64,000 nt of DNA, from NCBI GenBank assembly GCA_010015655.1, contig ML976671.1:560533-624532 (forward strand). The letters run 5' to 3'. Positions 1 through 11,590 of this stretch are shown in pieces; within the stretch, counting starts at the first letter, position 1; each line of letters opens with the position of its first letter. Position numbers and translations under genes: made by a program. The notes beneath the pieces are model-generated. The model did no database searches. It had not been told where the DNA came from and was given only the letters and a program-made list of their open reading frames with translations. This DNA comes from Bimuria novae-zelandiae CBS 107.79 (Eukaryota > Ascomycota > Dothideomycetes > Pleosporales > Didymosphaeriaceae).

Positions 1-39
1 ATCACGATGCAAGGTTTGGAGGTTTCGAACGCTTTCATC

Positions 40-97
40 TAATTGGCCATTCATATGTGGCCCGTGTACGGCAGATTCAGGCCCTGCGGGGGATGCC
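40..97. repeat. End of a second piggyBac-like element (diverged terminal repeat)
   Basis: This stretch contains CATCTAATTGGC, then ATGTGGCCCGTG, then GCGGGGGAT, in the same order and spacing as the right terminal repeat of the element at 1465-3763. It is diverged between these blocks. The orientation places the body of the element to the left, outside the window. The Ada-type gene therefore sits between two related element ends. Confidence 0.6.
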
Positions 98-331
98 AAT
101 TATTTTGGTGGGGTCCTAGCTGACCGCAAAAGTCGATATTAAGCACCCCACACACGTCATCTCATCCTTCGTTCGTCGAAAGATGCCCCAATCAGCACCC
201 AGGATCTCCGCATTTAGCAAGCTCCCACCACCAACTAATAAGTAGAGCTGATAAAGCTCAAAGTCAGTTTCAACACTCAAGACATCGCTTGTTCCCCTAC
301 CGTGAGCTCACACCCGTATCCTTTAATCGTC

Positions 332-1308
332 ATGTACCGAACAGACGCTGCTCGCTGGCGCGCTCTCTCCATCCGCGACCCCAGCGCCAACAACCAGTTC
401 GTGTACACGGTAAAGTCGACTCGCATCTACTGTCGCCCAACGTGTCCCGCACGCCTCGCCCGCCGCGCCAACGTCGGCTTCTGCTCAACGCCTACCGAAG
501 CCGCCGCGCTCGGTTACCGCGCGTGCAAGCGCTGCAAACCAGATCTGAGTGATGCCGAGGACCCGCAAGAGAAAGCCGTCACGAAAGCGTGTAGGCTGAT
601 CGAAGAGGCGATCAGACAGGGTGGTGAGAGCGGTAAGCTGGGACTGAGGTTGCAGGATCTGGCGAAGAACGTCGGCCTAACGCCGAGGTACTTTCATAAG
701 ATTTTCAAAGACAGGATGGGTGTTACACCGAAAGAGTGGGCCAAGAGTGGAGGAGGGGTATCAAGGGTACGTGTTATAACATGGAGCCTCACGTTGGCGA
801 ATTGGGAGCTGTGCTGGCCATCCTGGCATAACACAGACTCCAAATCGTATCCAGGCTGTTATACACGCTGTCCATACTAATCTTAGCTGAGAAGCAGGGC
901 GAGAGCGAGACGAGGACGCAGAGTCTAGTATTGGACAGTCCGCCGGGTTTTCCCGCATTTGATTTGGATGCGTTCGACTTCAATGAGCTTGAAGATCTCC
1001 ATGTGGGAGATGCATCAGGCTTCGATGGGACGGACACCATGGAGATGATGCAGCCCGCAATGTTACCCCTAGACGGCTTGGACGGCGGATTTGATGTTGA
1101 CGCCTCCATGATCACTTGGAACACCTTCGCGCCCGACTACCTGAACGAAGGTTTTCGGATCGGCAATGATAAGATGACGAAATTGGCTGACGCTAGTGTG
1201 GCGATGACGAAGACGTCGGCGACGTTCGAGCAGGATGCGGCGCCGATCTTAGACACCGGATTCGTACTGGATAACAACGGCGAAGAGTATGTAAATACAT
1301 TTGGGTGA
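332..1308 (+). CDS. Ada-type zinc-binding / AraC-HTH protein (methylphosphotriester repair or transcription factor)
   Basis: Two exons, 332-766 and 898-1308, are joined by a phase-0 intron (GTACGT...CAG, 131 nt), giving about 281 residues. The ATG at 332 directly precedes the conserved start of the domain. Residues about 1-75 are an Ada metal-binding domain with four cysteines at 34, 38, 65 and 68 (CRPTC and CKRC). In Escherichia coli Ada these ligand a zinc ion, and the first one takes the methyl group from methylphosphotriesters in DNA. Residues about 85-137 form an AraC-like helix-turn-helix (LAKNVGLTPRYFHKIFKDRM). The C-terminal half is acidic and low-complexity, possibly an activation region; the O6-methylguanine transferase domain of bacterial Ada is absent. 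Repair versus purely regulatory function is inferred. The gene lies between two piggyBac-like element ends. Confidence 0.85.
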
Positions 1309-1464
1309 GACGTGTCAGTGTAAATCATTTGAAAGCTTTTCGCCACAAATGATGATCCCACGATCATGGCAAAGTGCATGCACTGAGTGCAGGGATCCAG
1401 GATATTGAGCTGGGGGGTTTCGGTGCAATATTAAAGGTCATACGCATTCAAATGCTAATCAGTA

Positions 1465-3763
1465 TATCCCCCGCATGGCCAACATCGCCCTGGCACGGGC
1501 CACCATTTGAGGGCCAATCGGATGAATTGCTCCGACCCGGCAGAACACCAAGAATTATGCCTCCGTAGGGTAACTTCGCATAGATTTTGCATCTCTAAGG
1601 GCTTTAAGATAGGTTTATATGATAGTTAAGCTTGCTTTTATGTCCGTTAACCTAATTATTTAATACTAGCGGAGGTGCTCTACCCAGCACTTAGCATTAA
1701 CTTTTAGCCTATATAAAGGTAGCCAGCAAAGCGTATAGCTATAATAAGTATATAGTAGGCGTTAAGAGCTATAAGATAATCTTATATTGCCTATAACTTA
1801 TGCTAGAGGTGTCTAGGATTAGAGCTTCTTATTAGTTATACGTCTAGCTATTGCGTAATTAACACAGCTTTTGCCCTCCGTAAATAGCTTTATAGATGTG
1901 TGTAAGCTGCCAAAGTTGCCCTCTCCGCTAGCGAGTACGTTGTTAGGTCGCTTACGCTTGTTTAAGCCTCGAGTAGGGTGGCCACCTTGCTTAAAGAGCT
2001 ATTTAATAAGCTTGTATAGGAACTTCTTGTGGCCAGAGCGTTTGGCGGAGTCGCGAGAGGAGTACGAGGAGAGCCTATAGCAATTATTAAGCGTTAGATC
2101 TAGCAGAAAGTACTAGAGCGGGCGCTAGGTACGCTAGCGGACCTGCTAAATAGAGTAGTAGCTTTTTATTTAGTTAAAGCAATTAACCTTGCTCTTATAG
2201 TAATTATAGTTATCTATTATTTAAGGGATACCTAGTAACTTAAGAGGCTCGCTACTAAAGGCTTTCTTAAAAAGTTTCTTATTATTTAGAGCTATCTTAG
2301 AGCGTTGGCGGAGCTTTATAATAACCTAAGTTACTTATAGCGACTATCGTCAGCGGAGCATTAGCATGGTGTTAAGGGCAAAGTACTCACGCTTAGCGAT
2401 AGTACTAGTAAAAAGAACGACCTAGTTATCTCTCTAAGCTGCCTAAAGCACCTGCTAACTTTATAAAAGCGCCTAATAAGTATCTTCCTACTCTAGCTTG
2501 CGCGTATAGTGTGTTTTAAGTTTTATTAGGTTGCTATTAAAGCACTCCTTTAAGAGCTTTACCCGCGTATAAATGCTAATAGCTAGTGCTTTTGCCTATA
2601 ATTCTGCCTCTACTATTACCTTAAAAATCTTTTTTATTATTATCTTTGTCGTGCGGACTGTCCCAGCGCAGCCTACGCCTTTAGATCTAAGGTATTTAAG
2701 TATAGGGATAGTGTTAAAGAGATTATTGTCCTATATAATGTGGAGATTTGGCAGAAAGAGGCGCTGGCCGGCAGCGTTTACGGCGAGTATAAGAGTAATA
2801 AAAACTAACTTTGTAGGAGTAAAAGCTAGCGCGTTAGTAAGTAAGTTAAGTAAGTTAATAGGCCCTCGCCCTCTAGCATAAAATAACTAGTTTAGAATTA
2901 CTTTATTATTAGCTAAGCACTAGATCTTAAAGCCTTTAGGCGTAGGCTTTATTTTTATTATTATAATCTTGCTTGCGTGGCCTATAAATCTCGTAATTAT
3001 CTTATTAACGTAGAGGTGTACGCTAGGCGCCTAGTACTTAAAGCTACGCTTATAGAGCGTCTTTAAGAGATCCTATACTTAGCTAAAGGGAGACTTAAAG
3101 CTCTAGTTAACCTCTATATAGTATAAGTAGTAATTAAGCTACTACCATCTCTCCTTTAACATGTAGCGATTAATCTTATGCCGAGGCGCTGTCCTATAAA
3201 GCTTCTACTAGTATTTAACAAGCGAGGGCTCTTAGTGGACGCCTATATAAATAATAACGGCGAAGTACGTATATAGCTCGCTTAAAGAGGTAGGTTTCTA
3301 TTAATAATAATTAGGCGTTAAGGGCGCGTTAGCCTAAAGCTTTTTAGCATGCTAATTTATATAGTATGTAATCTAATTAATAACGCCTGTATTAAAAAAT
3401 AAGTTAAATAAAGCGATAGGAGAGTTAAAATCTATATAGTTAGGTAAGAGAGCGCGTCTAAAAGTATATAGATTATTAATTTTAAGCGGTTGCTATAAGG
3501 GTGGCGACTAAGTAGGCAAATTAGGCAAATCTCCTGCCTTTAGGCTATACTTTATATATTTTACAAAGTCGGCATCGTTGCTTAATGGCGCTGTACAATT
3601 AGGCATAGTTACATATATAAAAGCTTTTGAAAAAGGCGTGTTTTAGCTGGCAAACAAAAATTGCCTACATGACGACAAAACATTTAGTGTTTTGATGTAT
3701 TTGCATCTAATTGGCTAATAAGATGTGGCCCGTGCCAGGGCGATGTTGGCCATGCGGGGGATA
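1465..3763 (-). mobile_element. piggyBac-like DNA transposon, RIP-degraded, with perfect 37-bp terminal inverted repeats
   Basis: The termini are perfect inverted repeats of 37 bp (1467-1503 and 3725-3761), starting TCCCCCGCATGGCC. The outer bases read TAT.../...ATA and are flanked by the direct repeat CAGTA (1460-1464 and 3764-3768). The interior is very AT-rich. On the minus strand, read through many TAG/TAA codons, it gives piggyBac-type (DDE_Tnp_1_7) signatures: SLSELYTYFAVIIYIGVH near 3241-3300, then a segment ending in KPTPKGFKI near 2925-3010. The usual piggyBac TTAA duplication is not seen. The element is about 2.3 kb and cannot encode an active protein. Confidence 0.78.
1860..3610 (-). 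pseudogene. piggyBac-like (DDE_Tnp_1_7) transposase remnant
   Basis: No frame stays open, but the minus strand conserves the order of a piggyBac transposase. An N-terminal region runs from a methionine near 3600. It is followed by the ELxxFxGxxIYMGIHxEPS-like block, a block resembling the region around the second catalytic aspartate (KPTPKGFKI), and a basic C-terminal part near 1870-2070. Nearly all stops are TAG or TAA at places where the family has Trp or Gln, as expected of C-to-T changes on either strand. The assignment rests on remembered family patterns, not an alignment. Confidence 0.7.
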
Positions 3764-3800
3764 CAGTAGAGACATGGCCAACATGACTTTACCTTTGGAT

Positions 3801-5282
3801 CTATGCCCATGCGCCAACTAATGCCATCAATGCGGCACCGCCAACGACGCTTCCGCATGCTTGTAGTCGTCTTTTACCCTGCAATATCACGTAGCTCTCA
3901 TCGCTCAGGAAGTCTTCCGCCAGTAGTTCGACTAAACCTGCGAACAGGAGCAGTCCGCTCGAAATCGCATTCATGAAGCCAACCATGAGCAGGCCGGTTT
4001 GACTCGCTGGGTCGTATAGCGTGTGGATCCCCAGACCAATTGCCTGGCCGATTGGAGTCGTCGTTCCATAGGCTAACGCCATCAGCCAAGGCTTCACTGA
4101 ACCCGGAGGAAAGCTGATGGCGCTAATGCGCGATCCAAGCGCGAAGCCCTCAAATGTCTGATGAAACGTTATAGCTACCAGAAGCACGATGAAGGATGTT
4201 CCAGTCGCGACGGATAACGCCATGCCGATGAAGACGCTATGGAACAAGATGCCGGCTTCGAGGAGCATACACTGCAATAGCTGCTTCTTGCGCTGCGCCT
4301 CCGTCATGTCCGGCGTCTGCTCAGCATACGGAGACGTCGAACGATGTATATCCTTGTGGGCGGACGGTCGTGACAGCAAGCGAGACTCATCCTCGGACCC
4401 ATCCGCACCGCCTGGGCCCAGCTCATCAGGGTCTATGTCGAGATCTGAGTCCTCGCCATTGTCGTCTTTGTAATCCCGCCCCGGATTTTCCGTCCGTGAG
4501 CCCGGCTGAGGCGTCATGGGAGAGGCCGCGAACGAAGGCGACCGGCCCGCGATGAGATTCTCCGATGACTCAGCCAGGTCGTGTAGCACTATATCTGGCG
4601 GGTGATGTCCGTGGGCCCTAAACCTGCCAAAACTGTTGCTCCTTTTGTGCGCCGGACGCGTATGTATGCCCTGCTGTTCCGTGCCAAAAGCTTCGTAATC
4701 GGTGGAATGCACGTGGCCGGCGCCTTTTGATGCAAAGAACATCTCAATGCCCACGACTACGAACACCGATACCATGGCGATCAGGCCAGGCATGGCTTCG
4801 TAGCCCTTGTTCCAGAATGGCGGAAGACATGGATCCGTGAGGGAGATGAAGGCCGTAGGCAGCAGGTGTACGAAAGCCGTCGCGATCAAGACTCCGGTGC
4901 CAAAATGTCTCGAAACGAAGAGGAATTGGTGCGGTACGGGGAATCGAGGAAAGCGCTTGGCGATGATGGGGAACGAGCATGCTAGGAAAGTTCAGTAGGG
5001 AGTTCTAGCTAATGTCGGGATGATTGCGAAGCCTACCACCCGTGCTCACAGTGAGAATCAGGAGTAACGCAAATACATGAAATGGCGTGTTATATTTTCC
5101 GCGGTTGCCCTTGGTACCGCATGTCGGACGCTCCTCCTGCTGCTGGCGGCGCAACAATTCTGCACGCAACAGATGTGTAGGAATATCCGCCCATTGTATG
5201 CCTACGCTTACTTTAGTCAAGCCAGGCTGTCGCCAGAGAGATGCGGCTCACCAGCACGCGCTTCGTGATCGCCCGCCGTCAT
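3801..5282 (-). CDS. ZIP-family zinc/iron transporter (ZRT-like)
   Basis: Three exons in transcript order, 5252-5282, 5037-5159 and 3801-4981, are joined by introns of 92 nt (GTGAGC...CAG) and 55 nt (GTAGGC...TAG). They give 444 residues with consistent phase. The product is a plasma- or organelle-membrane divalent metal importer. Exon 2 supplies the first membrane helix (FHVFALLLILTVSTG), and exon 3 continues through CSFPIIAKRFP, ending near GVLIATAFVHLLPTAF. The long cytoplasmic loop contains a His patch (HGHH) and many acidic and Ser residues. The last part carries the ZIP signatures HSVFIGMALSV and HQTFEGFALGSRI, whose His and Glu form the metal path. Length and topology (eight helices expected) fit fungal ZRT proteins. 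Which metal is carried cannot be told from sequence. The 3' end lies only 38 bp from the piggyBac-like element. Confidence 0.92.
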
Positions 5283-6420
5283 CGTGGGTTGACACGGGAA
5301 GCCGCAACCGGCCGCGACGATGTGCCCGAACTACTAGTTCGGAACGGACCCTCTTTTTCCTCACCTCGCGCTCGCCTTTGCCTCGCACAATGGCATTGTC
5401 TCGCCTGGTTGGATGTCGAACACGCAGCAAGCGTGCGGTGGTGTTTGTGTGAGCCCGTTCGAAACACAACTCATCATCTGCGTTTCCGCCGGAAATGCTT
5501 GGCGGTAAAGTTTCGCCGTATGGGCCGACGGCTGGTCCGCGACCACGTCGCGAACGGATATCTTTAGAAACATTATCTCGTCGACACGAGAAGCAGGAGC
5601 CCCGGGAAGTTGGTGTGTTCCGGTACGTGAACACAGGAGTCCTTGTCGTGGCGTCTATTCTTGAAGTACCGCTGCACACCGTCTTCAGCGTCCAGTGCCC
5701 GGCGTTATACACCAGTAACAGATACGGAAGCCACTGCTGCCTCGTTGGTCGGCGCTTCCGAACCTTGGAACCCTTCTCATCACGCTCACCATCTCGCCTC
5801 AGCCCAAGCATGACGTCTCGTCAGACTGTCCCCCCGAGTTCTGAATGAAGATGACCCTGCACCATCAGTCAGCGTCCCATAGCACGCCCCAGTATCTTCT
5901 CCAATGATCGCCGCCGATAGTCCAGGAACGCTTCTATTTTTGCGACTAATGCAACAGAAGACTCGTGCAGGCCTCCCGCTTCTGCACAAATACATCAGCA
6001 GCCCTCGCGATCGTCTTCTGGAGCAACCCTCGTTGTCTCCGTACGTACAGAACTACGCCAGAACGAGCAAAGAGGTAACATTCAGCTGCGTACATAATCA
6101 TGCGGCGAAGGCTAACATCGGCTGCAGATAGCCAACGTTCCGCTGCCGGGGTCTAATACCAATCGGGTCTTTGATAGTTTCGACATCGCGGACCCCTCCA
6201 GTAACTCCAGTTCAGCCTACGAGCAGCGCGGCGATCTCCAGTACCATCAGAGACAAAGATGGTGGCGATAGCGTATGTAACAAGAAATTTCTGCCTAGCC
6301 GTTTGTCGTGAAAAATTCACGGTTATGTGCCTCTAAGCACCTCCACCCACCGCCATCTGGAAACTGGGAACGCCAGGGCAGCAACGTGCCGGCCCGCCCG
6401 GCCTACGTGGGGTAGACCTC
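5283..6420. other. Intergenic region between divergent genes
   Basis: About 1.1 kb of ordinary base composition lies between the ZIP transporter (minus) and the transcription-factor-like gene (plus), so both promoters must be here. The open frames inside show no recognisable protein character, and no repeat was seen. Confidence 0.5.
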
Positions 6421-8561
6421 ATGGCGAGCCCGCGGGAGCCTGCCAATGTGAAGCGGAGTTCTCCGCCCATCGTACCCGTCCAACAGGAGTTCCTCTTCGT
6501 TGATGCAGCGAAGGCCAAGAGCTCTAAACAAGGTCGTCGAAATGCTCGTTCTTTCGTTATGCAAAAAGCTCGAAGGGAGCGTCCGTGGTCGACAAGTAAA
6601 CACGCATCGAAGCAAAGAAGGAGCCCGGAAAGTACAAGCCCAAGAACGATTGGTACGCCAGATCTGTCAACCACTCCGTTTACCTCCACCCCAAGTCCAC
6701 CGATCGTGTATCCTGGCACGGAATACTTTCCACTGGTGGATTCAAATAACCTCCTAGTAGTCAAGCAAGAGCTCTGCCCGGAATGTCAGATCTTTCTATG
6801 TCGAGTGGGGCAACATCTCTGCCCAAGATGTACGCTTTTCCAGCGTACGGTTCCATCCGAAGATCCTGACAATAGTCTGTTCGACCCTTTTGGAACAATG
6901 CCAGTAGAGATGAATGGCGAGGTGTCTGTATTACTGGAACATTGTAAGTGTGCTACTTTCCTTGACTTCGACGTTGGTGTTTCTTACCGAGATGCGGCGC
7001 TGGCGGCAAGTTGCCAATGGTGGCTAGACGGCAGGGACCGTAAACACTAAACACGAGACCGAAGATGCTTTGCATATGGAGACCTGTGTTGGAAGCGAGA
7101 TGGTATTCTTCGGCCTAGTTGCACTGCACAGCGCTATAGTTATTAAGAATTTGCTAACCCGTGTATTAGTTATCACCGACATGGCTCCGGGAATCATCGC
7201 GGTCGATATACGCAACTCCTCTCAACTCATGAGGTCGCAGTGGTTCGGCACGGCGATGAACAACCACGGGTTCATGCATAGCTTGCTCAGCACAATCGCG
7301 CTACATCGGCACGTATTCGACCGAGGACCTATCGAGACAGTTCTATACCACAGGGCGCACGCAATAGCATCCGTGAACAGTGCTTTAACGAATCCCGATA
7401 TAGCCACAGGAATCTCGGATGCGAACATCGGCGCTGTCTTCAACTTGCTGAGCATTGAGGAGTCTCTAGCTTCCGAATGGTACCAATACCTCCGACCACA
7501 CGGCGACAATCCCAATCAACGTGCGATACATCTAAACGGGTTGCTCAGGATGATTGAGCTACGTGGAGGATTAATGGCGATGAATTCGAATCGGATTTTG
7601 CAAGCCTTTATACTGTGGTGTGTAATTCAGCTTCGATACTGTGCCAGACAAGGAAACGGCCTTTCAGCGCTGCAGGAGACAAGTTGGCAGTCTGTGGACC
7701 GAGGGCCATGGCGCGCTATTGGCTTTGAAGGTCGCGAGGATGCCCGGCTTCCTTGTTTGAATCTGTGCAAGCCCGCCCAACCCCGCTTAGCATCTGCTTA
7801 CTGAGCATAGGCATGCCACAACCCACGCCATCGTATCGTTTGATGTGCCGTACCTCTCTACGAGCGACCTCCTCAGCGCCGCATGCAACCCGCGTCATCC
7901 TCCGGGCTACCAGCCGCATATATCTCGACACCTGCTTGAATGCTGCACAAGCGCGCGAGTTCAGGCTTCATTGACCACGTTGATGGAGTCTGCTTTGATA
8001 CTGATTGCTGACCTCAACGCATGGTTCGATGACCCAAACAGTCCTCTGGATCCGCTAGACATGCAAAATTTCTCCTGCGTTCTGGAATGCATGCTATTGA
8101 AATGGCTGCGCGACAGCGAGAACGTGGTTAGACCCTTCGAGGATGCCTTGTGTGTGGCGCTATTAATCTTCACCGTCCGAGTAACCGAAGCATTCAAAGG
8201 TCGCAATCATGTCAGTATGCTACATTTCCAAGCGAGCGACAGGCTTGAAAAAGCGCTCAGCGCAACGAGTCGTACCGAATGGCAGTCGTGTCCCGACCTT
8301 CTCCTGTGGATTTTGTCCATAGGTGCAATATCAGCCGAAGGCTCAGCTGGGAGCTCGTGGTTCGCGTATCAGGTATCTTTGGCGTGTGCGGAGTTTGAAA
8401 TAGACGATGCAGACGCACTTCTCGGTCGGCTGCGTGTCTGTGGCTGGGTCAGCTTCAAGCTTGATGAAGCTGTACGCTACCTTTGGGAGCATATTGTTAA
8501 TCTCAGGTTAGAAAACCGAACGTTCTTACCGATTCGTTCCCTTGCTTATACATCCGTATGA
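6421..8561 (+). CDS. Fungal-specific transcription-factor-like protein (no Zn2Cys6 cluster seen)
   Basis: Exon 1 is 6421-6943. Intron 1 (6944-7169, GTAAGT...TTAG) joins it in frame to an exon reading FITDMAPGIIAVDIRN. A second intron lies between about 7620 and 7810; its exact sites are uncertain. The last exon ends at 8561. The N-terminal part has the pattern EFLFVDAAKAKS...RSFVMQKARRERPW, seen in a large family of fungal transcription-factor-like proteins. The acidic DPFGTMPVEM block and the later HLNGLLRMIELRGGL block are typical of the fungal transcription-factor 'middle' regulatory region. A cysteine-rich stretch (CPEC...CPRC, residues about 117-137) is present but is not a Gal4-type cluster. 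The DNA target and regulated genes are unknown. Confidence 0.7.
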
Positions 8562-9768
8562 ACGGTAGGCTCGAGCCCTCCTACGATGAGTCCAGCACGG
8601 CTGGGCCTCTGCAAGGCAAAGTAAACTCGCCAGACTTTACAGACTGGCAGAACATAGACTGGTCTACATTGACGAGTCCCATTACCGAAACAACTGCTTC
8701 GCCTGGAGTATATATGGGCTCGCCAGTCGAAGGCAGTAACGGCTTATTTGAGTCCGGGAACGGCTTTGTAAGTACATTCGGTGATACCCTTGCACTCGAT
8801 TACTCAGTGCTTGCTGATGGATGCTGACGCTTGGCGCCCCAGGTTTTCCCTCACAACAGCCCATTCTACATGCGATAGTATCGCGATACTATTCACTAAC
8901 AGGTTTCGTCATCTGAGAATTTGGCTATATTGGGCAATTGATAACAACTTTTTGAGGTGTTCACTATGCGGTGGACAACTCGCATCGGCACGCGAGCCGA
9001 TACACAAATCAATTAACGTCGAAAGCTAGCCGTTTCCCCACTGGAAGCACGCGCCATCCATCGCTTTCGCTCAGACGTTGAGCAGCATCGCCGCGGATAC
9101 CCGGTGCAGTTGCCGTACAATCGGCGACTAAACTGAACTCAAATAACACTGTTCCTTGAATCAATCATGGCGCAACTATCCATGGTTCCGACGTCATTTT
9201 TCTCGCTCCTGCGGTCCTTGATGTGGTCACAAATCAAGAGAAGCCCCGCCCAAGCCCAATGTGCCCAGCGGTAGCCCTGCATGTCGCCATACGATATTCA
9301 AGGCGATTTTAATCCATTCCGTGTGGATTGAGAACGGTTGCAATCGTGATCCTTGGTCAACTATGCCGATCATCCTCGCACCTTGCGAACCGGAGAATTC
9401 TTTCGCTCAGCAACAAATGCTTGGCAACGTTTATCGTGCATGAAGCTGTATGCACGATCATGCACTGGGAAGATAGCCGAAATCGGATCGCGTGTTACCC
9501 GACTTCTATATCCTACACCACCAACGCAGAGTGTGGTGCTGAATGAACAGGTAATCGCATCAACGGCTAACACGTCTCACATGACTCCGCGGCACATTCG
9601 CGTTTCGGTCCGATTAACAGTACATCCCAAGCCACACTGGACGCGACGCCACAAGCCCCTTCTGGCATCTTCGATCAATTGGCTACAGGAATCTTCCACC
9701 ATAATTGCATCTCTCGCGACGGTGTATCCTCCGAATCGTCTTCGTCGTTATGATTTTGCGGTTAATGC
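8562..9768. other. Gene-poor stretch
   Basis: Short open frames only. One of them (8558-8827) overlaps the stop of the upstream gene in another frame and encodes an acidic Ser/Thr-rich peptide. It could be a leftover 3' exon or chance. Nothing else can be supported here. Confidence 0.35.
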
Positions 9769-10504
9769 ATGGGACGTCTCCATCTGAACAGTGAGCTGGT
9801 GCCAACACTAGGCGGCGCATACGGCAGTACAGACGGCTCAGCTGCTGGCAAAGAGACTCACCCCCCAGAGACGGCATCACTTTCACAAAATCGTAGCTTG
9901 ACGGCTTCATTTATCACAGGGCAAAAGAGGAAAGCATGCTCAGACGGAGCCTCTGCGACCCCAGCAGGACCCAACAAGAGGAAAGCGAGCAACAGCAGGC
10001 CAGTGACTGCTTCCATCATCGCCCCACCTAGTGCACACGCTCCTGGAGCCTCCGATGCATTAACCCATCAAATTGAAGCAGCGAAGAAGCCGCGTCTTAC
10101 AATACCCGATCTGGAATTCAACTATGACCGCAGTCAGCTGCGCGACCCGAGGCCCACGCCAGGCCGCGCGACTCGAGACTACGCGAGAGATTCCTGGTCC
10201 GCCGCCAAAGCCTAAGGGCCGCTTGACCAACGCGATCAGAGACGAGATGTAACGTGCCGAAGCCAAGATCTACCCGCTAAAGACTTTTCACGATCTTTAC
10301 CGGTGCTACGACAAAGGACGCGAGGGTTCGCCAACGTACGACGATGCTGGATTTCAGCTCGACTACGAGAAGGTGGCGGACTGGATGTGTGGGCGAGCAT
10401 ACAATAAATCAAGCGTGGTCAAGAGTATGGAGAGGTCCATTGGAAAGATGAAGAGCGAGCAGGAGCAGATGTTTGAGATGTTCTTTACAAAAAGATGGTG
10501 GGAA
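9769..10504 (+). pseudogene. 5' fragment of an uncharacterised fungal protein gene (KPKGRL...HDLYRCYDKGREGSPTYDDAGF family)
   Basis: The sequence starts in one frame (residues such as RSQLRDPRPTPGR). It shifts frame near 10150-10190 into KPKGRLTNAIRDEM, meets a TAA where a Tyr codon would be expected, and continues with TFHDLYRCYDKGREGSPTYD and GFQLDYEKVADWMCGRAYNK. It stops matching after FFTKRW near 10500. I recall this pattern from uncharacterised dothideomycete proteins but know no function. The frameshift, the stop and the abrupt end make it a pseudogene fragment. A matching 3' part of another copy lies at 12290-12540. Confidence 0.6.
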
Positions 10505-10956
10505 GGCAAAACAACTCTGTTCATATCGCACATTGGCACCTCTATTGGGACGCCTTCACCGCACCAAGGACAGCCTGGATCGAAGCTGGCACGAAACCGA
10601 CCTGGCTTAGTCCAGACGGGCATAGAGCGCCATTCAAGCTCCACGGTCCTTACTATATAGTGAGCAGCGATACACTCATTACGTAGGTAGTGAACATCGA
10701 ATACCACAGTGGAGACGTTCGGTACATCAGGATCATGGATCAGGATATTACAGGCTACAGTCCGATTAGTCTGGTCGCTCTATCAGAGCATGTCAACATT
10801 AGTCTGGGTGCTGACATGGAAGGAGAGCGCGTGGTCGAGTGAAGGTACGCAAACCTGCGAACTTGTCGGGATATATGCGAATGGGAACGACCGACCTACG
10901 CCGGAAGATGTAATCGCAGTGGAGGAGATGGCGGGATGGCCAATGGATTTGTGAGA
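10505..10956 (+). pseudogene. Unrecognised coding fragment
   Basis: Immediately after the fragment above, another frame reads protein-like sequence: HIAHWHLYWDAFTAPRTAW near 10520-10580, then after a stop GDVRYIRIMDQDITGYSPIS and SLGADMEGERVVE near 10710-10840. The frames change and stops intervene, so it is not an intact gene. I do not recognise the family. It looks like a piece of a different gene joined at 10505. Confidence 0.35.
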
Positions 10957-11590
10957 CGGAACGCGAACGGAGAAGCGAGGGGGGATGAAGCACAAGGAGG
11001 CGATAGGGTATGTAGAACATGTCTTGTGGCGGCGATATATAGATGGAAATGAACATGTGGTAAGGCAGACTTGTGTGAGGCACACTGTAGGCGAACACAG
11101 GTAGCACATTGAACGAGATATCGAAAGATGATGAACATTTATACACTGCTCTGATTTGCAACCGTGATGAGGTAGGAGAAGGTCAACTAGATGATACACT
11201 GCTCCGATGTGCAACCATGGTGACATAAGAGAAGGTCGTCTAGATACCACACTGCTGAGTTCCGCCACAGGGGCGGCGATACCGACAAAAGATGGGATAG
11301 GATAGGGGATAGATGGCGGACATGTAAGATGCCTAGTCGCGCGGACGCTCCTCAATCTCGTCATCGCCGTTATGGCCATGGCGCCCTAGTCGCGCAGACG
11401 CTCCTCGATATCGTCATCGCCTTGCTAGTTGCGCTGAGCTTCATCAATAATTTCTTCGCATGGCTTGACCCCTTGAGCCCATGGTGAGGACCCGAGAGGT
11501 GTGTGCGGAAGTTCGCCCGCGTGGAGAAGAGATCGTAGACGCCACAACAGTTAGAAAGCGGACAGCAAGCAGGTTGAAAAGAGCACTCTC

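Noticed and set aside
5248..5811. Minus-strand frame of 187 codons
   Set aside because: Arg-rich without conserved character; it overlaps the first exon of the ZIP gene, whose frame is different and well supported.
8558..8827. Acidic 89-codon frame after the transcription-factor-like gene
   Set aside because: It starts inside the upstream stop region in another frame, and no splice join to the upstream gene keeps a known family ending. Left as uncertain only.
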